Origin: Paracoccaceae bacterium
GTDB lineage: Bacteria; Pseudomonadota; Alphaproteobacteria; Rhodobacterales; Rhodobacteraceae
NCBI GenBank assembly: GCA_021741245.1
Contig: JAIOYF010000004.1
Location: forward strand, 286,990 to 350,989
Reading direction: 5' to 3'
DNA length: 64,000 bases
Part shown: in pieces, positions 17,806 through 27,626 of the stretch
Layout: each line of letters starts with the position of its first letter
How positions within the stretch are numbered: position 1 is the first letter of the stretch
Notes under the pieces: model-generated
The model's input: only the letters and a program-made list of their open reading frames with translations
Told to the model about the DNA's origin: nothing
Databases searched by the model: none
Translations under genes and position numbers: made by a program

Positions 17806-18699
17806 TTAGCCCGCGATAGAGGCCGCGTGAATGCTGTCGATGGCCTTCCCAAGAACCGCGTCAAACTCGGCATCCGACTGCTGGGCCGACAGCCCTTCGC
17901 TCAGCGCACGGCTAAAGCTGGCAATGATTCCACGGTTTTGCGCCAAAATGGCATTGGCCTCATCCCGGCTATAGCCGCCCGACAGGGCCACAACCTTCAA
18001 GACATTGGGGTGATTGACCAAGGGCGCGTAGAAATTGGCAACCGATGGCAGGGTCACTTTCAGCATGACTTGTGTTCCCACGGGCAGCGCATCAAGGTGC
18101 CGCAGGATTTCGGTCTGCAACAGGGCCTCCGCTTCGGCCTTGTCGGGGATCGAGATGGTGACCTCGGGTTCCAGAATGGGCATCAGCCCATGGGCGGCCA
18201 CTTGCGCCCCGATGGCGAATTGTTGCGCCACAAGCGCCGCCACCCCTTTGGCATTCGCGGCCCCAACGACAGAGCGCTCCTTGGTTCCAAAGATACCAGC
18301 CGCTTTCGCCCGATCCAACAAGGCATCAAGGCCCGGCATCGGCTTCATCAGCTGCACGCCGTCCGCCTCGGCCTCCAGCCCTTTGTCGATCTTGAGAAAG
18401 GGCACGACCTTGCGGGTGTTCCACAGGTAAGTCGCGGTCGGGATGCCGTCGATCTCCCGATCCATGGTTTGCTCGAACAAAATGGCGCCGATGACCTTAT
18501 CCCCGGTAAAGGCGGGGGATTTGATGATACGCGCCCGCATGGCATGGATCAGGTCGAACATCTCGGCCTCGGATGAATAGGCGCTTTCCTCAACCCCATA
18601 AAGCCGCAGGGCCTTTGGCGTAGAGCCCCCGCTTTGATCCAGTGCCGCGATAAAGCCCTTGCCGTTGCGCATCTGTTGGGTCTGTTCGGCCACTGTCAT
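17806..18699 (-). CDS. fda: Fructose-bisphosphate aldolase, class I
   Basis: A 297-residue Schiff-base aldolase that interconverts fructose-1,6-bisphosphate with the triose phosphates. It has the bacterial class I pattern: GFIAALDQSGGSTPKAL near the N-terminus, a substrate/metal-independent barrel with VVPFLKIDKGLE, MPILEPEVTISI and MLKVTLPSVANFY (the Schiff-base lysine expected here), and VVALSGGYSRDEAN. ATG 18699 was preferred to an upstream ATG because of AAGGGA and the family N-terminus (MTVAEQTQQMRNGKGF). It lies near pgk, forming a glycolysis/gluconeogenesis pair. Confidence 0.9.
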   Translation of the reverse strand: MTVAEQTQQMRNGKGFIAALDQSGGSTPKALRLYGVEESAYSSEAEMFDLIHAMRARIIKSPAFTGDKVIGAILFEQTMDREIDGIPTATYLWNTRKVVPFLKIDKGLEAEADGVQLMKPMPGLDALLDRAKAAGIFGTKERSVVGAANAKGVAALVAQQFAIGAQVAAHGLMPILEPEVTISIPDKAEAEALLQTEILRHLDALPVGTQVMLKVTLPSVANFYAPLVNHPNVLKVVALSGGYSRDEANAILAQNRGIIASFSRALSEGLSAQQSDAEFDAVLGKAIDSIHAASIAG

Positions 18700-18842
18700 G
18701 TCATCTATCCCTTGCCTGAGAACCGGATTTTCGGGCCACGCCCGACCCTTGCCATTTGGATAGACGTTGCCCGGAAGGCCTGCAATCATGGTGGCGCTAA
18801 CGGGGGCAGCTATTTTTCAACAGCCGTTTTGCCAAGGCCAGC

Positions 18843-19661
18843 CTACCAGCGCCGTTTCAGGAATTGTCCCGTGAGCAGGGCTGTCAGGCGACGTGGGCTT
18901 AGCCGGGTCGCAAAGGTAAAAATCTTGTTCACCCAGCCAGTTACGACAACGCGGCGGCCCTTTTCCATCGCTTTCCAGCCTTGGGCGGCCACAGCATCAG
19001 CCGAGGGCAGCGGCAGAAGCCGTGTCAGCACCGTTGCCTTTTCGGCATTGTCGGCCTGAAAGAACCCCGTTTCGGTTGCGCCGGGGCAAAGGGCGGTCAC
19101 AAACACTGCCGCCTCTGCGGCCTCCACGGCCACAGCTTCGGACAGGCTCAGAAGATAGGCCTTTGTCGCATGGTAGACGGCCATATTGGGGCCGGGCATG
19201 AACCCGGCGGCCGAGGCCACGTTCAAGATGCGCCCGCCGCCATTGGCCGCCATATGGGCCACGGCGCGCTTCATCAGAATCGTGGCGGCAATGACATTGA
19301 CCATGATCGACTCGGTTTCGCGGGGCCAGCCGTCTGGGTCGGAAAACGCCCCATTGCGACCAAGGCCCGCGTTGTTGACCAGAACCGCGATCCGACGGTC
19401 CTTGATCGCCTCTTGCCACAGGGCTTCGGCGGCCTCGGGGTCTGCCAGATCGGCGGTCATGCAGATGGTGGAGACGTAATAGGCACGGCGCAGGCTATCG
19501 GCATGGGCCTCCAGCCGGTCCGTGCGCCGCCCCGTCAGAATCACATTATAGCCCGCCTTGGCCGCCTCAACCGCCAAGGCCCGACCGATGCCATCCGATG
19601 CGCCGGTCACCAGCGCCCAATCTGCCTTTCGGAAATCATGCGCCAGTGCCGTATCTGTCAT
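18843..19661 (-). CDS. Short-chain dehydrogenase/reductase
   Basis: A 272-residue classical SDR. The cofactor motif is [12 protein letters not shown], with the NNAG motif in [13 protein letters not shown], the catalytic serine in [12 protein letters not shown] and the Tyr/Lys pair in [10 protein letters not shown]. It resembles the DltE/YqjQ group of general oxidoreductases; the substrate is unknown. It overlaps the pgk stop by 4 nt (ATGA), so it is translationally coupled to pgk. Confidence 0.87.
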   Translation of the reverse strand: MTDTALAHDFRKADWALVTGASDGIGRALAVEAAKAGYNVILTGRRTDRLEAHADSLRRAYYVSTICMTADLADPEAAEALWQEAIKDRRIAVLVNNAGLGRNGAFSDPDGWPRETESIMVNVIAATILMKRAVAHMAANGGGRILNVASAAGFMPGPNMAVYHATKAYLLSLSEAVAVEAAEAAVFVTALCPGATETGFFQADNAEKATVLTRLLPLPSADAVAAQGWKAMEKGRRVVVTGWVNKIFTFATRLSPRRLTALLTGQFLKRRW

Positions 19662-20848
19662 GCCATAAGCGCCGCCACGCCGGGCAATTCCTTGCCCTCC
19701 ATCCACTCCAGAAAGGCGCCGCCTGCGGTTGAGATAAAGGTGAAATCCCCCGCAGCCCCCGCCTGATTAAGGGCCGCCACCGTATCGCCACCGCCCGCAA
19801 CGGAAATCAGCGCGCCTTCGCGGGTCAGCATGGCCGCAGATTTCGCGGCCGCATTGGTGGCCGCGTCAAAGGGCGCGATCTCAAACGCGCCCAGCGGGCC
19901 ATTCCAGATCAGGGTCTTGCTGCCCTCAAACACCCGAACGATGGCCGCCACAGTCATCGGCCCCGCATCAAGGATCATGGCATCCGCCGGGCAGTCGGTC
20001 GCCGCCACAACATCGGCATCCGCTCCGGCCTTGAATTCACGGGCAACCACAACATCGATGGGCAGATGGATGGTGCAGCCCGCCGCCTTTGCCTTGGCCA
20101 GAATATCCAGTGCGGTGGCCGACATATCGCGTTCGGCCAGCGATTTGCCGACTTCGATGCCTTGGGCCACCAGAAAGGTATTGGCCATGCCGCCGCCGAT
20201 CACCAGATGATCGACCTTTGTCACCAGATTGCCCAAAAGATCCAGCTTGGTCGAAACTTTTGCGCCGCCCACAACCGCCACCACAGGCCGCTCTGGCGTG
20301 CCAAGGGCCGCTTCCAGCGCGCGCAACTCCGCCTCCATCAACCGACCGGCGGCTGCTGGCAACAAATGCGCCAGCCCTTCGGTCGAGGCATGCGCGCGGT
20401 GCGCGGCGGAAAAGGCGTCATTGACGAAAACATCGCCCAGCTTGGCCATTTCGGCGGCAAGCGCGGGGTCATTCTTTTCCTCGCCCGGCTGAAAACGGGT
20501 GTTTTCCAAAAGCACAACCTCGCCCGGCTGTGCCTTGGCAATCGCCTCGGCGGCAGGGGCCCCGATGCAATCGGCGGCAAAGATCACCTTGCGGCCCAAA
20601 CTGGCCTCAACCGCAGTGGCGATGTGGCCAAGGCTCATCTCTGGCACGACCTTGCCCTTGGGGCGGTCGAAATGCGCCAAAAGGACAACCTGTCCTCCGC
20701 GTGCGATGATATCCTCGACCGTGGGTCTGATCTTGTCGATGCGGGTCATGTCGGTGACCAAACCCGCCTCCATCGGCACGTTGATATCGACGCGGGTCAG
20801 CACGACCTTGCCTGCAAGACCGATGTCATCAAGTGTTTTCCAGCCCAT
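19658..20848 (-). CDS. pgk: Phosphoglycerate kinase
   Basis: Transfers phosphate between 1,3-bisphosphoglycerate and ADP. The 396-residue protein has the N-domain substrate site ([49 protein letters not shown]), the hinge region with [14 protein letters not shown] and the C-domain nucleotide site ([22 protein letters not shown]). ATG 20848 follows AGGAGGG. It is divergent from the cyclophilin genes and is followed by a coupled SDR gene. Confidence 0.96.
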   Translation of the reverse strand: MGWKTLDDIGLAGKVVLTRVDINVPMEAGLVTDMTRIDKIRPTVEDIIARGGQVVLLAHFDRPKGKVVPEMSLGHIATAVEASLGRKVIFAADCIGAPAAEAIAKAQPGEVVLLENTRFQPGEEKNDPALAAEMAKLGDVFVNDAFSAAHRAHASTEGLAHLLPAAAGRLMEAELRALEAALGTPERPVVAVVGGAKVSTKLDLLGNLVTKVDHLVIGGGMANTFLVAQGIEVGKSLAERDMSATALDILAKAKAAGCTIHLPIDVVVAREFKAGADADVVAATDCPADAMILDAGPMTVAAIVRVFEGSKTLIWNGPLGAFEIAPFDAATNAAAKSAAMLTREGALISVAGGGDTVAALNQAGAAGDFTFISTAGGAFLEWMEGKELPGVAALMA

Positions 20849-20984
20849 CGAGCCCTCCTGTCTGTAATTCTGCACCCTCTTTCCGCCTGAATGGCGCATT
20901 CGTCAACCGATCAGCGCACCTTTGCCCTTCCCCTTGGGCGCGTGCGACATTAGGTTCTCGCCAGACAAAAAAGGAGCCCACCCC

Positions 20985-21494
20985 ATGGCCGAGATCAAAG
21001 ACCCCGAAAACACGATCATCATGACATTGAAAGATGGCGAAGTCGTGATCGAACTGCTGCCAGACGTTGCCCCAAAGCATGCCGAGCGGATGAAAGAGCT
21101 GGCCCGCGCGAAAGCCTATGACAATGTCTGCTTTCACCGCGTGATCGACGGGTTCATGGCCCAGACGGGTGACGTCCAGAATGGTGATATGGAAGACGGC
21201 TTCAACCTGCGCCGCGCAGGCACGGGCGGTTCCGATCTGCCAGACCTTCCGGCCGAGTTTTCAAAGCTGCCGCATGACCGTGGCACCTTGGGGGCGGCCC
21301 GGTCGCAAAGCCCCAATTCGGCCAACAGCCAGTTCTTCATCAACTTTGGCGACAACCATTTCCTCAACGGCCAATACACCGTTTATGGCCGCGTGATTGC
21401 CGGGATGGAATTTGTCGACAAGATCGTGCGCGGCGAGCCGCCGACCAACCCTGACCGCATGATCACCGTCCGGGTGGCCGCAGATGTCGCTTGA
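20985..21494 (+). CDS. ppiB: Cytosolic cyclophilin-type peptidyl-prolyl isomerase
   Basis: A 169-residue cyclophilin without a signal peptide. Core motifs are CFHRVIDGFMAQTGD (catalytic Arg and Phe), SANSQFFINF and VYGRVIAGMEFVDKI. ATG 20985 follows AAGGAG. It overlaps the start of a second, exported cyclophilin gene by 11 nt. Confidence 0.93.
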   Translation: MAEIKDPENTIIMTLKDGEVVIELLPDVAPKHAERMKELARAKAYDNVCFHRVIDGFMAQTGDVQNGDMEDGFNLRRAGTGGSDLPDLPAEFSKLPHDRGTLGAARSQSPNSANSQFFINFGDNHFLNGQYTVYGRVIAGMEFVDKIVRGEPPTNPDRMITVRVAADVA

Positions 21495-22092
21495 TCGGTT
21501 CATCGCCAGCGGGGTTTTCGTGGCCGGATTGGCGATTTTGGGCGGCTATGCCCTCTCGACCACCGCAACCCCGGTGCAGGCGCAAGAAGATGGCCCCGGG
21601 CCGAATCTGATCATTGACGTGTCGGGCTCGACCACGGGTCAGATCGTCATTGACCTTTTGTCAGATGTGGCCCCCAAACATGCGGCCCAGATCGCCGAGC
21701 TTGCCAAGGGCGGCGAATATGATGGGGTGGTGTTTCACCGCGTGATCGACGGTTTCATGGCGCAGACGGGCGATGTCCAGTTCGGCAAGACGGGTGGCGA
21801 CACCTCGATGGCCGGGATGGGCGGATCGGCGCTGCCGGATCTTCCGGCCGAGTTTTCCTCTGTCAGCTTTGAGCGCGGAATCGTCGGCATGGCGCGCAGC
21901 CAGAACCCCGACAGCGCCAACAGCCAGTTCTTCATCATGTTCGCCCCGGCCCCGCACCTTGACGGAGATTACACCGTCGTGGGTCGGGTGATCTCGGGCA
22001 TGGACGTGGTCGACGCCATCAAAAAAGGCGAGGGTGGCAATGGCGAAGTGTCAGACCCCGACATGATGGCCAAGGTCACCGTGCAGGACTAA
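21484..22092 (+). CDS. Exported cyclophilin-type peptidyl-prolyl isomerase
   Basis: A 202-residue paralogue of the preceding cyclophilin with an N-terminal signal peptide or membrane anchor (FIASGVFVAGLAILGGYALS, then ATPVQAQ). The catalytic core is conserved (VVFHRVIDGFMAQTGDVQFG, SANSQFFIMFAPAP). It is likely periplasmic, assisting folding of exported proteins, while its neighbour acts in the cytosol. The 11-nt overlap indicates coupled translation. Confidence 0.92.
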   Translation: MSLDRFIASGVFVAGLAILGGYALSTTATPVQAQEDGPGPNLIIDVSGSTTGQIVIDLLSDVAPKHAAQIAELAKGGEYDGVVFHRVIDGFMAQTGDVQFGKTGGDTSMAGMGGSALPDLPAEFSSVSFERGIVGMARSQNPDSANSQFFIMFAPAPHLDGDYTVVGRVISGMDVVDAIKKGEGGNGEVSDPDMMAKVTVQD

Positions 22093-22096
22093 CGAA

Positions 22097-22122
22097 AAAA
22101 GGCCCCCGCTTCGGGGCCTTTT
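22097..22122 (+). terminator. Terminator of the cyclophilin operon
   Basis: AAGGCCCC and GGGGCCTT pair around a CGCTTC loop, extended by flanking A/T pairs, starting 5 nt after the stop codon. Confidence 0.85.
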
Positions 22123-22348
22123 CCTTTGGTGCGGCCCCTAGCCGGTGAGGTGCGATTTGCTTTGCCCGTCTTCTCCGAGCCCTCTTCGCCTAATGCCATC
22201 CAGCAGCATTTAGCATGGGCAGAAAATCCAGCGTGTAACGATCGGCCCGAAGCCGACCTTTAGGTGGTTCATTTCAAACGTCCGCTTTGCGCCTCGAGTC
22301 GGAAGTATCACAGCTATCGCTTTAATCCTGAAATGCTGCCGCTTATTG

Positions 22349-22516
22349 CTACTTCTTGACCGGGGCTCCTTCTTTCGGGTTGTCGCCCCCCCGTTTGGGC
22401 CCACTCTGCGGTGTGGTCGAAAGGTGTTCTACGTGCTCGTGCGTGAAGTCCTGAGTGGGCGTTGCAATGCGAGTGGCGCCAGAGCCGGATGCCGGTTTGG
22501 AAGGGTCTTTTGCCAT
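22349..22516 (-). CDS. Small hydrophilic protein of unknown function
   Basis: A 55-residue reading frame starting MAKDPSKPASGSGATRIATP and ending in a Lys/Gly-rich tail (GGDNPKEGAPVKK). AGGAG lies 9-13 nt before the ATG, within an AT-rich leader, which is the main reason to believe it. The composition is disordered, with no membrane segment or recognisable domain. It stands alone between the cyclophilin terminator and the PLP-enzyme gene. Confidence 0.45.
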   Translation of the reverse strand: MAKDPSKPASGSGATRIATPTQDFTHEHVEHLSTTPQSGPKRGGDNPKEGAPVKK

Positions 22517-23247
22517 AGGAACTCTCTCCTTTTTGGATAAGTGAAACAACGAAATGTCAATCGAATGATGCGCTTGGATCAAATCCAGTCTTTGGATCGT
22601 TGAACATTATCCAAATTTGAAAAGTTAATCAATCGCTTCCCCCACAGTCCCAATGGTGCGGGCAGTTTGACGCGAAGGTCGCCAAATCATGCTAGCTAGT
22701 TAGGCATTTTCCGCACGGAGTGGTGTCTGCGGTCGCGCCAATGGCTGGAACTGGGCGGATCGGGCCGCGAAGCCGAAGTGTCCTTGCCCGGCAGCGTCGA
22801 ATCTCCGCTTCAGACAAACTTCAGCGCGTGTTCGCATCTGCGGCTAATGACCTGAATCCGCCCATTCTGTTGACGCCAATCTGGTCGTGTCCTGTTTTTC
22901 GCGCTTTTAGCGAACGGCAACAAAGTCCGCAAAGCAGTCACAGGATAGAAAACGACTGCGCTTCACTTGTCACCTTGGCCGGGCATCTTTGCCGCATCCG
23001 TCTTCGATGGGCCAGCGACAGATCAAATCCCTTTCCCTGCCGATACGCGTCCTCATCACCCCGCACAAAATCGTCTGCACGGCCTGTGTACAGGGGGTGT
23101 ATGGATGTCACCCTGTCAAATCCCACGCCATTTGCCCCCCACGATTTTCCGAAATCCGGCGCGAAAGGCGGGCAGGGCGCAAGGCTGCCCCTTGCTTTCC
23201 CCGCGCCCCAACACGAAAGTCCCGCCGTTGGAACCGGAGGCTGGATG
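22517..23247. other. 731-nt region without a recognised gene
   Basis: The left part (22520-22700) is AT-richer than its surroundings. From 22720 a plus-strand frame is open into the PLP-enzyme gene, but its translation is Ser/Arg/Pro-rich, resembles no protein and lacks a ribosome site. I see no tRNA, riboswitch or intact insertion sequence here. It may be degraded accessory DNA or a long leader. Confidence 0.5.
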
Positions 23248-24351
23248 ATGGACAAGGATATGGGTGCGCGGATTGCAGGGCTGCTGCATCATCGCAATGC
23301 GGGGCTGGAAAAGGGCGATCCGGTGGCGCTGCCGCTGACAACCGCCACCAGCTACCATTTGCCATCGGTGCAGGGCGCGCGGCATATCTATGGCCGCAAT
23401 GGCACGCCCACATGGGACGCGGTCGAGGCGCAGCTTGCCTTGCTGGAGGAGGCCGAGGTGGTCAGTTTTCCCACCGGCATGGCGGCGATTGCGGCGGGAT
23501 TGTTTGCCACCTTGAAAGCGGGCGATACGGTCATCCTGCCCTCAGACGGCTATTATGTGACGCGGGTCCTCAGCGATGGGTTCCTTGCCCCCTTGGGCGT
23601 CACGGTGGTGCAGATCCCGACCCTGTCGTTCGCGACGGCGGATTTCACTGGTGCCGCAGTGGTTTACATCGAGACCCCGTCAAACCCTGGTCTGGATGTG
23701 ATCGACATCGCCGATGTGGTGGCCCGCGCCCATGCAGCGGGGGCGAAAGTGATTGTGGACAACACCACAATGACGCCGCTGTTGCAGCGCCCCTTGGATT
23801 TGGGGGCCGATCTTGTAGTGGCGGCAGACACCAAGGCGCCAGGCGGGCATTCGGACGCGCTCTTTGGCCATGTGGCGGGGCGCGATACGGCCCTGATGGC
23901 CCGCGTGCGCGATTGGCGGCGGCTGTCTGGGGCGGTGCCGGGGGCGATGGAGGCGTGGTTGATCCACCGCGGGCTGGAGACGCTGGAGGTGCGGCTGGAA
24001 CGGATGTGCCGCAGTGCCGACCTGATCGCCAAACGGTTGGCCGATCATCCTGCTGTTCGATCCGTGCGCTATCCGGGCCTGCCGGATGATCCGTCGCATG
24101 CTTTGGCCAAACGTCAGATGGCGGGTTTTGGGTTCTTGATCGGTATCACTCTGGCGGATGCCACACAGGCCGAAGCGTTTCTGGAACGCTGCCCCTATAT
24201 GGTCCGCTCCACCAGTTTTGGCGGCACCCATACTTCCGGCGAACGCCGCGCCCGCTGGGGCGATGCGGTGCCAGAGGGCTTTATCCGCCTGTCGATCGGG
24301 GTGGAACCTACGGAAACCCTGTGGGCCGCCATGGATGCAGCACTCAGGTAG
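23248..24351 (+). CDS. Cys/Met-metabolism PLP enzyme (cystathionine gamma-lyase/beta-lyase/gamma-synthase family)
   Basis: A 367-residue transsulfuration-family enzyme. PLP-binding features are SFPTGMAAIAAGLFA, the YIETPSNPGLDVIDI segment, VIVDNTTMTPLLQRPLDLGA and the Schiff-base Lys196 in AADTKAPGGHSD. It ends with the family's typical RLSIGVEPTETLW. Which of the lyase or synthase reactions it runs cannot be told from sequence; the protein is a little shorter than most (380-400). ATG 23248 fits GGAGG 7 nt upstream; ATG 23245 is the alternative. It stands alone. Confidence 0.88.
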   Translation: MDKDMGARIAGLLHHRNAGLEKGDPVALPLTTATSYHLPSVQGARHIYGRNGTPTWDAVEAQLALLEEAEVVSFPTGMAAIAAGLFATLKAGDTVILPSDGYYVTRVLSDGFLAPLGVTVVQIPTLSFATADFTGAAVVYIETPSNPGLDVIDIADVVARAHAAGAKVIVDNTTMTPLLQRPLDLGADLVVAADTKAPGGHSDALFGHVAGRDTALMARVRDWRRLSGAVPGAMEAWLIHRGLETLEVRLERMCRSADLIAKRLADHPAVRSVRYPGLPDDPSHALAKRQMAGFGFLIGITLADATQAEAFLERCPYMVRSTSFGGTHTSGERRARWGDAVPEGFIRLSIGVEPTETLWAAMDAALR

Positions 24352-24358
24352 CGCCGTT

Positions 24359-25015
24359 TCAGATCAGGTCGCACAGGCGGGCCGCCTCGGCCCGCGTATC
24401 GGTCAGCTTGCCACGATCCTCGCCGGGGTAAAACCGGGCGCGCACGGCAGTCGCCATCGGGGCAGGGGTTTCCAGAAGAACCCTTGGCCCGATCTTGGCG
24501 CTTTCTTCTTGCCAGCTTCGCACAAGCGCAATCTGCGCCGCCTTTGTCGCACCATAAGCGGCCGAGAACTTGTGGCCCGGCAAAGGATCGTCAAAGAACA
24601 TCGCCGTGCCCGTTTGGGCGCGCAACAGCGGCTCCACATAGCCAATCAACATCGACGCCGCGCGCAGGTTGACGGCGATGGATTTATCAAGGTCCTTCAT
24701 GTCAACAGACCCCGCCGGGGCAAGGGCTGTGGCATGAATGGCGGTATGCGCCCAGAAACCGACACCGCCCCAGCGATCATGGATCGACCGGCACAGGTGC
24801 TGCATCGCACCTTCGTTTGTGACATCCATCGGCGCAAGGGTCAGACCGCCGCTGCCAGGCAGCTTCAGCGCCTTTATGCGGTCATCCAGCTCTTCCAGGG
24901 CACCAACAGTGCGGGCCACGGCCACGACATGCCAACCGCGCGTGGCAAGTTGTTCGGTCATCGCGGCCCCAAGGCCACGCGAGGCACCAGTGATCAGGGC
25001 GATCTTGTCTGTCAT
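24359..25015 (-). CDS. Short-chain dehydrogenase/reductase family protein
   Basis: A 218-residue SDR. The glycine motif is TGASRGLGAAM, and the Tyr/Lys pair is in YGATKAAQIALV. The NNAG motif is replaced by AHTAIHA, and FFDDPLPGHK stands where the catalytic serine segment would be, so activity may differ from classical SDRs. AAGGAC precedes the start. It lies 73 nt after the DUF1801 gene, perhaps in the same transcript. Confidence 0.82.
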   Translation of the reverse strand: MTDKIALITGASRGLGAAMTEQLATRGWHVVAVARTVGALEELDDRIKALKLPGSGGLTLAPMDVTNEGAMQHLCRSIHDRWGGVGFWAHTAIHATALAPAGSVDMKDLDKSIAVNLRAASMLIGYVEPLLRAQTGTAMFFDDPLPGHKFSAAYGATKAAQIALVRSWQEESAKIGPRVLLETPAPMATAVRARFYPGEDRGKLTDTRAEAARLCDLI

Positions 25016-25088
25016 GGTTCGGTCCTTGCGGGGCTGTTTACGACTGTGGGGGGGAGTATTTTTGAACGCGGCAAATGGCAAGGGCAGA

Positions 25089-25457
25089 TCAGGACTTGCG
25101 GCCATATCCCGCAGCAACCTCTGCCTGCCGCGCCCGCACGATGGCAGTGACAAGGGGGAGTGGCAGGGGTGTATCGGGGGTAAACAGCACCCCGCTTTTT
25201 GAGGTCTTGAACGGGCGGCAATCCAGCGTCGGGATGATGGTGCCCGAATGCGGATACAGCCCAAGATGATGCGCAAAGGCGGCATAGCCCACGATCATCT
25301 TGCCCTTTGGTCCCGGTGCCCGAAAGCCGGGCATGGCATAGCTGAGGCATTCGACATGATCGGGCAAAAGCCGGGCCAGATCGGCGCGCAACATACGCAG
25401 GGCGTTGGCAAACGCCTCGGGTTGGGCCGCGATATAGGCTTCGACCTCATCCGACAC
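25089..25457 (-). CDS. DUF1801 (YdhG-like) protein
   Basis: A 122-residue protein of the DUF1801/YdhG superfamily: an N-terminal helix (VEAYIAAQPEAFANALRMLR), then ECLSYAMPGFRAPGPKGKMI with the family's Tyr and small-residue pattern, and HHLGLYPHSGTI. Relatives are proposed iron-handling or stress proteins. The start is GTG at 25457 with GGAGG upstream, just after the purF stop, so probably cotranscribed. Confidence 0.8.
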   Translation of the reverse strand: MSDEVEAYIAAQPEAFANALRMLRADLARLLPDHVECLSYAMPGFRAPGPKGKMIVGYAAFAHHLGLYPHSGTIIPTLDCRPFKTSKSGVLFTPDTPLPLPLVTAIVRARQAEVAAGYGRKS

Positions 25458-25473
25458 GGGCCTCTGCCTCCGC

Positions 25474-26937
25474 CTAATCCGCCGCCTTCATCTCGAACCC
25501 TTCGTTGATCTTGTCCGAAGGGGCCACAGGGTAGTCGCCCGAGAAACAGGCGTCACAAAAGCGCGGGTTCTCTGCATCGCGGCCAGCCGCTTCACCTGCC
25601 GCGCGGTAAAGACCGTCAAGCGAGATGAATTTCAGGCTGTCGACACCAATCCATTGGCGCATCTCTTCCTCGGTCATGGTCGCGGCGAGGAGTTTGGAGC
25701 GTTCGGGTGTATCGACGCCGTAAAAGCACGGCCATGCGGTAGGGGGCGATGCGATGCGGAAGTGCACCTCGGCCGCGCCCGCCTCAAGGATCATATCCTT
25801 GATCTTGCGGCTGGTGGTGCCGCGCACGACCGAATCGTCGACCAAGATCACCCGCTTGCCCTTGATCAGTGCGCGGTTGACGTTCAGTTTCAGCCGCACA
25901 CCCATGTTGCGGATCTGTTCGGTCGGCTCAATAAAGGTGCGGCCCATGTATTGGTTGCGGATGATGCCCATGGCATAGGGAATCCCGCTTTGCTGGCTGA
26001 ACCCAATCGCCGCCGGGGTGCCACTATCGGGCACAGGGCACACAAGGTCTGCGTCAACCGGGGCCTCTTTGGCCAGTTCCACGCCGATATTGTGGCGGGT
26101 TTCATAGACCGAGCGCCCGCCAATGATGCTGTCGGGGCGCGAGAAATAGACGTTCTCAAAGATGCAAAACCGCGAGGGTGACGGATGGAAAGGCCGGGTC
26201 GAGACGATCTTGTTGCCCTCGATCACCACCATTTCGCCCGGATCAATCTCACGCACGAAATCAGCGCCGATGATATCCAGCGCACAGGTCTCGGATGACA
26301 GCGCCCAGCCAGAATCGCCAATGCGCCCCAGAACCAGCGGACGCACGCCAAGCGAATCGCGCACGCCGATCAGCTTGGTCCGCGTCATCGCGACGACCGA
26401 GAACGCGCCTTCAACCGCGCGCAGCGCATCCTTGATGCGTTCCGACAGGTTCTTCTGGATCGACCGCGCCATCAGATGGATGATGCATTCGCTGTCGGAT
26501 GAGGATTGAAAGATCGACCCGCGCTCGATCAGTTCTTTGCGCAGGGCGGAAGCATTGGTCAGGTTGCCATTGTGGGCAATCGCACAGCCCCCCATCGAAA
26601 ACTCGCCAAAGAACGGTTGCACATCGCGAATGGCGGTGGCCCCCTTTGATCCGGCCGTGGAATAGCGCACATGCCCGATGGCCAATTGGCCGGGCAGGGT
26701 ATCCATCACATCGGCCTTGGTAAAGTTGTCGCGCACATAGCCAAAGCGTCGAGCAGAGTTAAAGCCGTGATCGGGGTGATAGGTGACGATCCCGCCTGCC
26801 TCTTGCCCCCGGTGCTGCAGCGCGTGCAGACCAAGTGCCACGAATTGTGCGGCATCTGCGACGCCAATCACGCCGAAAACCCCACACTCCTCTTTAAGTT
26901 TGTCGTCGTCGAAAGGATGGGAAAGGAAAGGGCGCAT
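25474..26937 (-). CDS. purF: Amidophosphoribosyltransferase
   Basis: Commits PRPP and glutamine to purine synthesis. The 487-residue protein has a short leader before Cys18 (EECGVFGVIG), the catalytic N-terminal nucleophile after processing, a class II glutaminase domain (ALQHRGQEAGGI, IAHNGNLTNA) and a phosphoribosyltransferase domain with VILVDDSVVRGTTSRK. A C-terminal cysteine segment (FCDACFSGDYPV) matches family members. It sits downstream of radA-cvpA, a stable alphaproteobacterial order. Confidence 0.96.
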   Translation of the reverse strand: MRPFLSHPFDDDKLKEECGVFGVIGVADAAQFVALGLHALQHRGQEAGGIVTYHPDHGFNSARRFGYVRDNFTKADVMDTLPGQLAIGHVRYSTAGSKGATAIRDVQPFFGEFSMGGCAIAHNGNLTNASALRKELIERGSIFQSSSDSECIIHLMARSIQKNLSERIKDALRAVEGAFSVVAMTRTKLIGVRDSLGVRPLVLGRIGDSGWALSSETCALDIIGADFVREIDPGEMVVIEGNKIVSTRPFHPSPSRFCIFENVYFSRPDSIIGGRSVYETRHNIGVELAKEAPVDADLVCPVPDSGTPAAIGFSQQSGIPYAMGIIRNQYMGRTFIEPTEQIRNMGVRLKLNVNRALIKGKRVILVDDSVVRGTTSRKIKDMILEAGAAEVHFRIASPPTAWPCFYGVDTPERSKLLAATMTEEEMRQWIGVDSLKFISLDGLYRAAGEAAGRDAENPRFCDACFSGDYPVAPSDKINEGFEMKAAD

Positions 26938-27041
26938 TGGGATGCTCCATCAGGCAGCTGATGCTGCTCCATTTAGGGTAGTGTCACGCCAGTGTCACGC
27001 CCGGAACGACAGCGAAGGTGGTTCTTTCTGCGCAGCGGCGA

Positions 27042-27608
27042 TCAATTGCCCGTTGGTGCGGCACAGGCTGCTGTCAGATCGTTATAGCGCGAAACGATCC
27101 AGCCGGGTGCATCTGCGGGGATTCTTTCATCGATATTGGCCTGAAAGCTGGCAAAAACCTTGGCCGAACGCGAGTTGTCGACCATTGGAAAGGTGTTTGA
27201 TGCGACCGCGCGATCATAGACGATAAAAGCCACCGCCACCAAGACAACGCCCCGTGCCACGCCGAACAAAAAGCCAAGGGCCTGATCGATTCCCCCGACC
27301 GAAGATCGTTGCACCACGCTGGCAAACAGCGGTGTGAAAAGCGATGCCACCACAAGGCCAACCGCAAACACCGCGGCAAAGGCCCCGATCATCGACAATT
27401 CGCAACTGTCGCCAAGGAAGTCACCGATGACAGGAACCTCTTTGATCAGCGGTTGAACGGCCGGCGCAAAGACGAAGGCCAGAACCGCGGCCCCCACCCA
27501 TCCTGCAATGGCCATCGCCTCGCGCACCAGGCCGCGCGAGTAGGCCAATATGGCCGACAACACGATCACGCCCGCCGCGACGGCATCAATTACGGTAAAG
27601 CCTTCCAT
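27042..27608 (-). CDS. cvpA: CvpA family membrane protein
   Basis: A 188-residue integral membrane protein of the colicin-V-production family. Several hydrophobic segments are visible (VIDAVAAGVIVLSAILAYSR, MAIAGWVGAAVLAFVFAPA, IGAFAAVFAVGLVVASLF, FGVARGVVLVAVAFIVYD), with the family motif DQALGFLFGVARG. ATG 27608 follows AAGGAGA. Its role is poorly defined but it is widely linked to purF. Confidence 0.88.
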   Translation of the reverse strand: MEGFTVIDAVAAGVIVLSAILAYSRGLVREAMAIAGWVGAAVLAFVFAPAVQPLIKEVPVIGDFLGDSCELSMIGAFAAVFAVGLVVASLFTPLFASVVQRSSVGGIDQALGFLFGVARGVVLVAVAFIVYDRAVASNTFPMVDNSRSAKVFASFQANIDERIPADAPGWIVSRYNDLTAACAAPTGN

Positions 27609-27626
27609 CACTCTCTCCTTGATGCG

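Noticed and set aside
22720..23247. N-terminal extension of the transsulfuration enzyme
   Set aside because: The frame is open for 176 codons but the text is not protein-like and the family N-terminus with a good ribosome site begins at 23248.
22583..23247. SAM-type riboswitch upstream of the Cys/Met PLP enzyme
   Set aside because: I looked for a SAM-II-like pseudoknot pattern and saw none; the region also lacks a clear hairpin near the start.
25040..25068. Second REP-like palindrome upstream of the SDR gene
   Set aside because: Only one arm-like string is present with no matching inverted arm, so I do not call a repeat.
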